Below are positions 52,907-60,696 of a stretch of 64,000 nt of DNA, piece after piece (the stretch's first letter is position 1; every line of letters begins with the position of its first letter). The DNA is taken from contig NZ_PQSR01000005.1 of assembly GCF_002920635.1 (NCBI RefSeq), positions 87,908 to 151,907 of the forward strand. Direction: 5' to 3'. A model generated the notes under the pieces. It was not told the DNA's origin. It did no database searches and saw only the letters and a program-made list of their open reading frames with translations. This DNA comes from Streptomyces sp. Ru72 (lineage in GTDB: Bacteria > Actinomycetota > Actinomycetes > Streptomycetales > Streptomycetaceae). The position numbers and the translations under genes are program-made.

Positions 52907-55291
52907 TCACACCGGGTGGCGCAAGTCCCCGGCCTCCCCCACTCGGCTGAAGACGTCGTCGCCGCCCTCGGACGGGGCCAGCAGATACGCCTGGGCCTCG
53001 CCCACGTGGAAGTACATCCCGTGCAGTTCCAGCGCGCCCGAGCCGAGCGCCCGGGCCACGGACTCGTGCGCACGCAGATGCTCCAACTGCTGCACCACAT
53101 TGGTCAGGCACAGCTGTTCGGCCGTGTCGGTCGGCTCACGCCCGGTGATCCGGGCCCACGGCCGCTCGTCGTCGGCCATCCGCTCCAGGCTGGGCAGACC
53201 GTGCCGCAGCCACCGCCTCAGCGGGGTCTGGGCGCCCCCTGCGTCCGAGGTGAGCAGGGCCTGCATCGCGCCGCAACCGGAGTGCCCGCACACCGTGATG
53301 GAGCGCACCTTGAGCACGTCCACCGCGTACTCGATGGCGGCCGCCACCGAATCGTCTCCGCTCTCCGCGCCGGGCAGCGGCACCAGGTTGCCGACATTGC
53401 GGACGACGAAGAGGTCGCCGGGCCCGCTGGAGGTGATCATCGAGGTGACGAGCCGGGAATCGGCGCAGGTCAGGAACAGCTGCGACGGCCGCTGCCCCTC
53501 ACGCGCGAGACGGGCCAGCTCCCCGCGGACCAGCGGGGCGGTGTTCTGCTGGAAGGCGCTGATGCCGTGCGCGAGTTGCCGCCCGCTCGGTCCGGGGGTC
53601 TCGCCCGGTGCCTCCGGGCCCTCGTCCGAAGGCGCGGTCGGTGGGCGTTCGCACTGGTGGTTGCGCCACGGTGTCCAGGGCCGGCACCGGCATGCCGCCG
53701 GCCCGGCGGGCTCCGCGCCCGAGTCGGCCCGGGCCGAGTTCAGCGAGGGCACCGCGACGGGGGAGCCGTCCCGGCCGGTCAGGGCGACCGTGCCGCCCCG
53801 CGCGCGGTGGGTGCGCTGCCAGTCCTGCAGCGACTCGTGCGCAGCGTGGTCCATGAACGACCCGTCCAGCTCCACGACGGCCTCCGCCCCGGCGGGCACC
53901 AGGTGCAGTGCCCGGCTGAGCCGGGGAACCGCGAGGAACGTCAACTGGCCTCGTACCCGTACGTGATGGACTCCCTTCCGCTGCTCATGGGTGATACGGG
54001 TGCGGGTGAGGCGGTGCAGGGCGACGGCGACGGCCGCTGCCACGCCCAGCGCCACGCCCTGGAGGACGCCCAGGAGGACGACGCCGAGTGTGGTGACGGC
54101 GTACACCAGCACCTCTCGGTGGCGGGTGACCGTGCGGATGTGGTTCAGGGACACCATCTGGATGCCGACGGCCATCACCAGTGCGGCGAGCGAGGCGAGG
54201 GGGATCAGCTCGAGCGCCGGGACCATCAGGAGCGCGGCCACCACCACCCAAACGCCGTGCAGCATCGTGGAGTTCCGGCTGACGGCGCCGGAGTTGACGT
54301 TCGCCGTACTTCTCACGGCGACGCCCGCGATCGGCAGTCCGCCGAGCGCTCCGGAAACGATGTTCGCGGCGCCCTGTCCGAGCAGTTCGCGGTCCAGGTC
54401 GGAGCGGCCGAGGTGCGGATGGCGCCGGGCCGCCAGCTTGTCCACGGCGACGGCGCCGAGCAGGGACTGCACGCTGCACACCAGCGTGATGGTGAGGACG
54501 GCGGCGGCGATGCCGAGCGCCGGGCCCTCGGGCAGCCCGGCCAGTGCGTGGCTGCCCCAGGACGGCAGGTCGACCCTGGGCAGGGTCAGCCCGGCGAGCG
54601 AGGCGGTCGCGGTGGCGCCGGCCACGGCGACGAGCGGGGCCGGGACCCGGCGCAGCAGGTGCCCGGTCCGTCCGGGAAGCCGTGGCCAGGCCAGGAGCAG
54701 GGCCAGGGTCAGCACACTCGCCGACACGGCCGCCGGGTGCAGGTGCGCCAACTGGGCGGGCAGCGCCCGGAGGTTGTCGAGGACGGCGCTCTGCGGAGTG
54801 CCGCCGAGCACGATGTGCAACTGGGCAACGGCGATGGTGGCGCCGATGCCGGCGAGCATGCCGTGCACGATGGCGGGGCTCACCGCGAGCGCGGTGCGTG
54901 CCACGCGCAGGCAGCCGAGGCCCAGTTGGGCGAGGCCGGCGAGCACGGTGACGGCGCATGTCGTACGCCATCCGTAGCGGTGGATGAGGTCGGCGGTGAC
55001 CACGGTGAGGCCGGCGGCGGGGCCGCTGACCTGGAGCGGGCAGCCCCCGAACCGGCCGGCGACGATTCCGCCGACGGCCGCGGCGACGAGGCCGGCCTGG
55101 AGCGGGGCGCCGGTGGCGAGAGCGATGCCCAGGGACAGGGGGAGGGCGATCAGGAAGACGGCGAGGGAGGCGGACAGATCGGCGCCCGCGACGCGGAAGC
55201 GTCGAGGCGGGGTGGGTGGGGGACTGTGGGGCGGGTGTACGCGCTTCGTCCGAGTCGAGTCGGCGGCGCGGGCTGGGATGCAGGCGGGCAT
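52907..55291 (-). CDS. SulP anion transporter - beta-carbonic anhydrase fusion
   Basis: 794 residues. Residues about 35-430 are a SulP (SLC26-type) transporter with ten or more spans (LSASLAVFLIALPLSLGIALA, SPAIVHGMLAGIGATI, GLPIAGVAVRSTANVNSGA). A STAS-like segment follows (about 430-510). The C-terminal beta-carbonic anhydrase has zinc ligands C609 (CADSR), H670 and C673 (CGHSGCG). Such fusions are thought to import bicarbonate or export it and interconvert it with CO2 at the membrane. Confidence 0.9.
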   Translation of the reverse strand: MPACIPARAADSTRTKRVHPPHSPPPTPPRRFRVAGADLSASLAVFLIALPLSLGIALATGAPLQAGLVAAAVGGIVAGRFGGCPLQVSGPAAGLTVVTADLIHRYGWRTTCAVTVLAGLAQLGLGCLRVARTALAVSPAIVHGMLAGIGATIAVAQLHIVLGGTPQSAVLDNLRALPAQLAHLHPAAVSASVLTLALLLAWPRLPGRTGHLLRRVPAPLVAVAGATATASLAGLTLPRVDLPSWGSHALAGLPEGPALGIAAAVLTITLVCSVQSLLGAVAVDKLAARRHPHLGRSDLDRELLGQGAANIVSGALGGLPIAGVAVRSTANVNSGAVSRNSTMLHGVWVVVAALLMVPALELIPLASLAALVMAVGIQMVSLNHIRTVTRHREVLVYAVTTLGVVLLGVLQGVALGVAAAVAVALHRLTRTRITHEQRKGVHHVRVRGQLTFLAVPRLSRALHLVPAGAEAVVELDGSFMDHAAHESLQDWQRTHRARGGTVALTGRDGSPVAVPSLNSARADSGAEPAGPAACRCRPWTPWRNHQCERPPTAPSDEGPEAPGETPGPSGRQLAHGISAFQQNTAPLVRGELARLAREGQRPSQLFLTCADSRLVTSMITSSGPGDLFVVRNVGNLVPLPGAESGDDSVAAAIEYAVDVLKVRSITVCGHSGCGAMQALLTSDAGGAQTPLRRWLRHGLPSLERMADDERPWARITGREPTDTAEQLCLTNVVQQLEHLRAHESVARALGSGALELHGMYFHVGEAQAYLLAPSEGGDDVFSRVGEAGDLRHPV

Positions 55292-55637
55292 GGTCCCGTC
55301 TCCTCCGGTGTGGCGCGGTCGCGGATCTGGTGGCCCCGGCGGGGGCCAGGGGTCGGGCGCGGCCGTGGGTCACGGCGTAAGCGGCGGGATGTCTCACTGC
55401 TTCGGTAAATGAATCGTAATGGACAGTAAAGGAAAGGTATCTGATATGGGGGCAAACGGGGCATTAAATCACCCAGAAGGGTGAATCCGACTATTTCATC
55501 GGCTTGTCATACAAATTCCTTCGGTGGTCCATGTGACCTTGATTCGGCCGCGCGGGAGCACAGGGTTTGTTTGTGTCAGCCGCGTCGCACCACACCTGAT
55601 CAGCGTGGCCCGACCGAAGGAAGAAGGTGGGTGGAAG
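55292..55637. other. AT-rich divergent promoter region
   Basis: 346 bases between SulP-CA and the secreted deacetylase gene. It has the highest A+T content of the gene-dense part (55400-55560; for example GTAAATGAATCG and TCATACAAATTCC), so promoters in both directions are likely. No specific boxes could be fixed. Confidence 0.4.
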
Positions 55638-56957
55638 ATGACCGCCACCCGGAGAACCGCCATTCCGAGAACCGCCACCCCGAGAACCGGAACACCCTTC
55701 CGCAGGACCTCCACAGGCGTCGCCCTGGCCGCCGTCTGCGCCACCGCGCTCGCCGGCTGTTCCCTCGGACCGGCCCGTTCAGAGCCGGGAACGCGGAAGG
55801 GGCCCGGCCCAGGTGCCGGGCCTCCGGGCAGCGCGGTCCGCCTGATCGGCGACGGCTCCACCGCCTACACGGGCGCCCAGCCGCATCTGCCGAGACCCGA
55901 GCGGCTGAAGCCCGGCCGGAAGCCCACGCAGTTCGTGGTCTTCTCGTGGGACGGGGCCGGTGAGGACAGCCAGAAGCTCTTCTCGCACTTCCGCAAGGTC
56001 GCCAGGGCCAACAACGCGACGATGACGTTCTTCCTGAGCGGTGTGTACCTGCTGCCCGAGGAGAAACGCGACCTGTACCGCCCGCCCCAGCACTCGCCGG
56101 GCCGCTCGGACATCGGCTTCAACGACGAGAAGGGAATCAAGGACACCGTCGAGCAGCTGCGGCTGGCGTGGCTCGAGGGCAACGAGATCGGCACCCACTT
56201 CAACGGCCACTTCTGCGGCCCCGAGGGCGGGGTCGGTCAGTGGTCGGTGGAGGAGTGGAAGGACGAGATCGCCCAGGCCAAGGCGTTCGTGAAGTCCTGG
56301 AGGACCAACTCCGGTCTGAAGCAGGAGCCTTCGCTGCCCTTCGACTACGACAAGGAGCTCATCGGTGGCCGCACCCCGTGTCTGGAGGGGCAGCAGAACT
56401 TCATGAAGGCGGCCCGGGAGCTGGGCTTCCGCTACGACACCTCCGGCGTCGACGAGCAGGTCTGGCCGAAGAAGAAGGAAGGGCTGTGGGACCTGTCGAT
56501 GCAGCTCGTGCCGTTTCCGGAACACACCTACGAGCAGCTGACCATGGACTACAACTTCATGGTCAACCAGTCGGGCACCCAGACCCAGGGCGACCCCGAC
56601 AAGTTCGAGGAGTGGGGCGACCAGATGCGGGACGGCCTCTACCAGGGCTTCCGGCGTGCGTACGACGGAAACCGCGCGCCCCTGGTCATCGGCAACCACT
56701 TCGAGTCCTGGAACGGCGGCACCTACATGCGTGCCGTCCAGGAGGTCGTCGAGCACGTCTGCAACGAGCCCGAGGTGCGCTGCGTCTCGTTCCGCCAACT
56801 CGTCGACTGGCTGGACGCACAGGACCCGCAGGTCCTGGAGAAACTACGCACCCTGAAGGTGGGGCAGGCCCCGGCCGAGGGCTGGGAGAGTTTCCTGGCC
56901 TCGTCACCGGCCCCGGCACCGAGGGGGGTGCCGGGGGCACCGCCGGCCAAGCGGTAG
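55638..56957 (+). CDS. Polysaccharide-deacetylase-like secreted lipoprotein
   Basis: 439 residues. N-terminal basic region with repeated T(A/P)RTATP words, then a lipoprotein signal with lipobox LAGC (C41). The mature part (about 95-410) resembles NodB-type proteins: FSWDGAGEDSQ, TFFLSGVYLLP, GNEIGTHFNGHFCGP and RTPCLEGQQNF. NodB enzymes normally use TFDDG and H(S/T)xxH; here the aspartates and histidines are arranged differently, so activity is uncertain. Probably an extracellular carbohydrate hydrolase. Similar conserved proteins occur in S. coelicolor. Confidence 0.82.
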   Translation: MTATRRTAIPRTATPRTGTPFRRTSTGVALAAVCATALAGCSLGPARSEPGTRKGPGPGAGPPGSAVRLIGDGSTAYTGAQPHLPRPERLKPGRKPTQFVVFSWDGAGEDSQKLFSHFRKVARANNATMTFFLSGVYLLPEEKRDLYRPPQHSPGRSDIGFNDEKGIKDTVEQLRLAWLEGNEIGTHFNGHFCGPEGGVGQWSVEEWKDEIAQAKAFVKSWRTNSGLKQEPSLPFDYDKELIGGRTPCLEGQQNFMKAARELGFRYDTSGVDEQVWPKKKEGLWDLSMQLVPFPEHTYEQLTMDYNFMVNQSGTQTQGDPDKFEEWGDQMRDGLYQGFRRAYDGNRAPLVIGNHFESWNGGTYMRAVQEVVEHVCNEPEVRCVSFRQLVDWLDAQDPQVLEKLRTLKVGQAPAEGWESFLASSPAPAPRGVPGAPPAKR

Positions 56958-56973
56958 ACGGGGCGGCCGTCGC

Positions 56974-57954
56974 TCACACCGCGGCCGTCAGGGCCTCGCT
57001 GAGTACGAAGCCCGGGTCGATCTGGGCCGCAAGGTCCGCACCCGTGCGCTCGTTTCCCCACCTGGTGGCGTTCTTCCGGTGGAAGTGCACCATCTGGCGT
57101 GTGTACCGCTCCCAGTCGCGCAGCTCGTACGTCGCGTCGGCGGCCGCCTGGAGCACGCGGAGGGAGTGGCGGTTCGCGTCCTCCAAGGACTCGAACCGGG
57201 GCGGGCGGCCCTTCTCCATGGACCGTACCCAGTCCGAGTGGCCGACCGTCACGAGCAGGTCGTCACCCACATGGGCGCGGAGGAAGTCGATGTCGTCCCG
57301 GCCCTGCACCTTGTTGCCGACGACCCTCAGGATGACCCCGTAGTCCCGCGCGTACTCCTTGTACTGGCGGTAGACGGAGACCCCCTTCCGGGTCGGCTCG
57401 GCGACCAGGAAGGTCATGTCGAAGCGGGTGAACATGCCGGAGGCGAAGGAGTCCGAGCCCGCCGTCATGTCGACCACCACGTACTCGTCGCGGCCGTCCA
57501 CCAGGTGGTTCAGGCACAGCTCCACCGCTCCCGTCTTGGAGTGGTAGCAGGCGACTCCCAGGTCGGCGTCCGTGAAGGGGCCGGTGACCATCAGACGGAC
57601 GGTGGCGCCGTCGAGATCCACCGGACGCGCGCAGGCGTCGTAGACCGGGTTGTCCTCCCGCACCCGAAGCAGCTGCGACCCTTCCCCGGGTGGAGTGGTC
57701 TTGATCATCGTCTCGGGGGAGGCGATCCGCGGATTGGTGCCACGCAGATAGTCCTTGATCAGCGGCAGTCGCTCGCCCATGGCCGGCAGCGCCGCGGCCT
57801 CGTCCTCGTCGAGCCCGAGCGCGGACCCGAGATGCTGGTTGATGTCCGCGTCGATGGCGATGACGGGTGCACCGGCGCCGGCGAGATGGCGGACGAACAG
57901 GGAGGACAGCGTCGTCTTGCCGCTGCCGCCCTTCCCGACGAAAGCAATTTTCAT
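56974..57954 (-). CDS. CooC/ParA-type ATP-binding protein
   Basis: 326 residues. KGGSGKTT P-loop (8-15), DADINQHLG (switch I) and VVDMTAGSDSFASGM. Strongly similar to CooC/ArsA-like MinD-superfamily proteins that insert metals into carbon monoxide dehydrogenase, yet no CODH genes lie nearby. C-terminal segment (about 270-320) has a His/Trp-rich patch. Start at ATG 57954; GTG 57960 also possible. Divergent from the Fic-like gene. Confidence 0.85.
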   Translation of the reverse strand: MKIAFVGKGGSGKTTLSSLFVRHLAGAGAPVIAIDADINQHLGSALGLDEDEAAALPAMGERLPLIKDYLRGTNPRIASPETMIKTTPPGEGSQLLRVREDNPVYDACARPVDLDGATVRLMVTGPFTDADLGVACYHSKTGAVELCLNHLVDGRDEYVVVDMTAGSDSFASGMFTRFDMTFLVAEPTRKGVSVYRQYKEYARDYGVILRVVGNKVQGRDDIDFLRAHVGDDLLVTVGHSDWVRSMEKGRPPRFESLEDANRHSLRVLQAAADATYELRDWERYTRQMVHFHRKNATRWGNERTGADLAAQIDPGFVLSEALTAAV

Positions 57955-58053
57955 ATTCACGAAGAGTAGCGTCGTCGTAGCTGTGCGTGGCATGCCTGTG
58001 GAAAGAAGACCACCCCTTCGAAGGAGGGGCCCGGGGTGCGTAGGGTCGTACCC

Positions 58054-58878
58054 ATGAGTACGACAGGTGCGTCCGCCGACCCGCTGACGGCCCTCGCGGC
58101 CCTGCCCGGGGTCGCCGAGTCCGTGGAGTCCGTGCGCAAGGCCGTGGACCGGGTCTACGGGCACCGGATCATGCGGCGCCGCAGCAACGAGATCACCTCC
58201 GAGGCGGCGCTGCGTGGCGCGCGCGGCTCGGCCGCGCTGTCCGGCGCCGACTGGGCCCTGGAGGAGGTGCGGCGGCGTGCCGACTTCAGCGGTGACGACG
58301 GCGCCCGTACGGTGGGCGCCGCGCTGCGGCTGACCGCGGAGGCGGGGCAGTTGCTGTCCATCTGGCGGCAGTCACCCCTGCGGGTGCTCGCGCGGCTGCA
58401 CCTGGTGGCGGCGGCGGATCCCGACCCGCGTGTGGGGCGTCCCCGGCAGGACGGCGAAGGCGTCGAAGAGCCGCTCGTCGAGCTGCCGCTGCCGGACCCG
58501 GCCGAGCTCTCCGGCCGTCTCGAGGGGCTGTCGGAGCTGATCGTCGCGGGCAGCTCCGCGCCCGCCCTGGTGACCGCCGCCGTGGTGCACGGTGAACTGC
58601 TCGCCCTGCGCCCCTTCGTGTCCCACAACGGCCTCGTCGCCCGCGCGGCGCAGCGCATCGTCCTGGTGGGGAGCGGACTCGACCCCAAGGCGATCTGCCC
58701 GGCGGAGGTGGGCCACGCGGAACTGGGCCGGGCCGGCTACGTCGCCGCCCTGGAAGGCTATGTGTCGGGCACCCCGGAGGGCATGGCGGCCTGGATCGCC
58801 CACTGCGCGAAGGCGGTGGAGCTCGGCGTCCGCGAGTCGACGGCGGTCTGCGAGGCGCTGCAGCGCGGGGCCGCCTAG
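58054..58878 (+). CDS. Fic-domain-like protein with degenerate active site
   Basis: 274 residues. Helical; LRPFVSHNGLVARAAQR (about 189-205) aligns with the Fic motif HPFxxGNGRxxR but the catalytic His is replaced by Arg and the glycines are altered, so AMP-transferase activity is unlikely. Fic/DOC proteins are helical like this; in S. coelicolor the equivalent (SCO3559) is annotated oxidoreductase. Start ATG 58054. Followed by two hairpins and the Ms1 RNA region. Confidence 0.75.
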   Translation: MSTTGASADPLTALAALPGVAESVESVRKAVDRVYGHRIMRRRSNEITSEAALRGARGSAALSGADWALEEVRRRADFSGDDGARTVGAALRLTAEAGQLLSIWRQSPLRVLARLHLVAAADPDPRVGRPRQDGEGVEEPLVELPLPDPAELSGRLEGLSELIVAGSSAPALVTAAVVHGELLALRPFVSHNGLVARAAQRIVLVGSGLDPKAICPAEVGHAELGRAGYVAALEGYVSGTPEGMAAWIAHCAKAVELGVRESTAVCEALQRGAA

Positions 58879-58887
58879 GGATGGGAG

Positions 58888-58907
58888 AAGGCCCCCTCGG
58901 GGGCCTT
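58888..58907 (+). terminator. hairpin terminator after Fic-like gene
   Basis: AAGGCCCC / GGGGCCTT, 8 bp, 4-base loop, followed by TCG; 9 bases after the stop. Confidence 0.75.
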
Positions 58908-58918
58908 TCGCAATGGTT

Positions 58919-58946
58919 GCGGCGGTACGAAGTCTCGTACCGCCGC
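58919..58946 (-). terminator. hairpin terminator, 3' end of Ms1-like RNA
   Basis: Perfect 12-bp stem GCGGCGGTACGA / TCGTACCGCCGC with a 4-base loop. On the minus strand it lies at the expected 3' end of the Ms1 RNA. Confidence 0.65.
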
Positions 58947-59173
58947 TGGCATGTTCACCGAGTTACCAAGCGTCCTCGATGGTCGCCCATCAGGTCGGGA
59001 ACTTTGCCCGTCACCTGGTGCGGCTGGCCCGTAATCGACGGGTCGACGTCGCGTGGGTGCCCGGTGTTCATGCTCGGCCCGTGGGGCCAATTGCGTTTAA
59101 AAGGTGATCCTTTCGGATGTCCTTTGGTCTCGCGGGCCGTTAACCCCTTTGTACTCCAGGGCACGGACAAGCG
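58919..59173 (-). ncRNA. Ms1-like RNA (scr3559 homolog), predicted
   Basis: Predicted from context and signals. The gap between the Fic-like (SCO3559) and HAD (SCO3558) genes is where the Ms1 RNA, an RNA polymerase core-binding RNA of actinobacteria, is placed by synteny (scr3559 in S. coelicolor; MTS2823 in M. tuberculosis, same orientation as the HAD gene). On the minus strand, TTGAAC (59204-59209) and ATCAAG (59180-59185), 18 bases apart, could be its promoter, giving an RNA of about 255 bases ending at the 12-bp hairpin 58919-58946. The interior is rich in partly complementary GC stems. Exact ends unproven. Confidence 0.6.
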
Positions 59174-59257
59174 GAAGCCCTTGATGCAGTTCTTTACTTT
59201 TAGGTTCAAAGAGGTGCGATTCGGGCGTGACTGTGCTTCTCTGGGGCGTCCGGAGGC

Positions 59258-60082
59258 TCACACGAGGGGTGTGCGGCGCCGGCTCGCGTACCAGACGAGT
59301 CCTGCGGTGGCCGCCGCCGCGCCTATCGCCGCCATCGCGAGGAGCGCGGGGCGTGGCGGTACCGACAGCCGCTGCTTCAGTCGCACCGGGCGGTGGAAGT
59401 CGAGAATCGGCCATCCCCGTGCGAGTGCCTCGCGGCGCAGCGCCCGGTCGGGATTCACGGCGTGCGGATGGCCGACGGCCTCCAGCATCGGCAGATCGGT
59501 GATCGAGTCGCTGTACGCGTAGCAGCGCGCCAGGTCGTACCCCTCCGACTCCGAGAGTTCCCTGACGGCCTCCGCCTTCGTCGGCCCGTAGGCGTAGTAC
59601 TCCACCTCGCCCGTGAAGCAGCCGTCGTCGCCCACCACCATCCGGGTCGCCACCACCCGGTCCGCGCCGAGCAGTTCGCCGATCGGCTCGACGACCTCGG
59701 CTCCCGACGTGGACACGATCACCACGTCGCGCCCGGTGCCGTGGTGCTCCTCGATGAGGGAGGCGGCCTCGTCGTAGATGATCGGATCGATCAGGTCGTG
59801 GAGCGTCTCGGCGACGATCTCCTTCACCTGCCGGACGTTCCAGCCGCGGCACAGCGCGGACAGGTACTCCCGCATCCGTTCCATCTGGTCGTGGTCGGCG
59901 CCGCCGACCAGGAAGACGAACTGGGCATATGCGGTACGCAACGCCGCCCTGCGGTTGATCAGTCCCCCTTGGTAGAAGGACTTGCCGAAGGTGAGAGTGC
60001 TCGACTTCGCAATGACCGTCTTGTCCAGGTCAAAGAAGGCCGCTGTGCGGGGCAAGGAGTGGTTTTCCACGGGCCTGAGCAT
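59258..60082 (-). CDS. HAD-IB family hydrolase (SerB-like), membrane-anchored
   Basis: 274 residues. HAD motifs: FFDLDKTVIAKSS (motif I, DLDKT), STSGAEVVEPI (motif II), and YAYSDSITDLPMLEAVG (motif IV D-S-x-T-D). A basic linker and C-terminal membrane span (about 243-262) anchor it. SerB-like HADs remove phosphates; in S. coelicolor its homolog is called a morphological-differentiation protein. ATG 60082. Adjacent to the Ms1 RNA and the Tad cluster, a conserved actinobacterial arrangement. Confidence 0.93.
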   Translation of the reverse strand: MLRPVENHSLPRTAAFFDLDKTVIAKSSTLTFGKSFYQGGLINRRAALRTAYAQFVFLVGGADHDQMERMREYLSALCRGWNVRQVKEIVAETLHDLIDPIIYDEAASLIEEHHGTGRDVVIVSTSGAEVVEPIGELLGADRVVATRMVVGDDGCFTGEVEYYAYGPTKAEAVRELSESEGYDLARCYAYSDSITDLPMLEAVGHPHAVNPDRALRREALARGWPILDFHRPVRLKQRLSVPPRPALLAMAAIGAAAATAGLVWYASRRRTPLV

Positions 60083-60216
60083 AGGGGCCCACCATTCGGC
60101 GTAAGGTGGGGCGTGTGGGTTTGCCTGAGAGGGCTCTCGGGTACACCATGGAAGTCACGGATCGTTCGCGACCGTGCTAACCCGGTCCGACTCCTCCCCC
60201 CCGAGTCGGCCGTGGG

Positions 60217-60251
60217 GACGACCCCCGCTCTCCCCCCCGGCGGGGGTCGTC
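60217..60251 (+). terminator. rho-independent-like terminator
   Basis: 12-bp stem GACGACCCCCGC / GCGGGGGTCGTC with an 11-base loop, followed within 15 bases by GGGTTTTTCTGTTTTTC, a clear T-rich tract on the plus strand. No protein gene precedes it on this strand. Confidence 0.75.
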
Positions 60252-60425
60252 GCATGTCCGGGTGGGTTTTTCTGTTTTTCGACGCGATTCCGCGGCCCTG
60301 TGGCGGCGCTGCGAGCGCGATGGAGCACGTCCGCGACCTGTGACCCTGTGTAGTCATGGCGCTGCTCTGCGGATGCCGCCGAGCCCTCACCGGTATGGGT
60401 GAAGGCGATATTCACAACCGCTGAG

Positions 60426-60434
60426 TTGTCCACA
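60426..60434 (+). promoter_or_regulatory. DnaA-box-like site upstream of ssd
   Basis: TTGTCCACA, exact DnaA box, about 263 bases before the ssd start. Confidence 0.5.
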
Positions 60435-60696
60435 GTTATCGACCAAGATCCACACGATTTCCGGGATCGCTGCACCTTGATTCCAGCGCGTCCGGCCGAC
60501 GGCGAGTTCCCGCCGGTTCACGGCAAGCCAGTTCATGGCCCGTGCACGGCCGGTTCCGTTTGTCGGGCGTGTATGGCCGGTTCGTATCGGCCGGACATAT
60601 GGAGGCCGGTTGCCGGTTCTCCATCCGGGCTGGGAAGCGCGGGCCGGACAGGCCTGCGGACGCGCCCGAAGGAAGCAGCGAAGGGGGCTGGAAACC

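Larger units (their letters stand above)
60083..60696. other. intergenic region before ssd, with terminator and DnaA box
   Basis: 614 bases. A plus-strand terminator at 60217-60251, a DnaA-box-like TTGTCCACA at 60426-60434 and a long, moderately GC-rich leader are visible. A TAAGGT box near 60101-60106 may be a -10 for a short transcript that ends at the terminator. Confidence 0.45.

Noticed and set aside
58979..59107. 42-residue frame MVAHQVGNFARHLVRL in the Ms1 region
   Set aside because: Short, no ribosome site, and opposite to the predicted RNA; atypical third positions.
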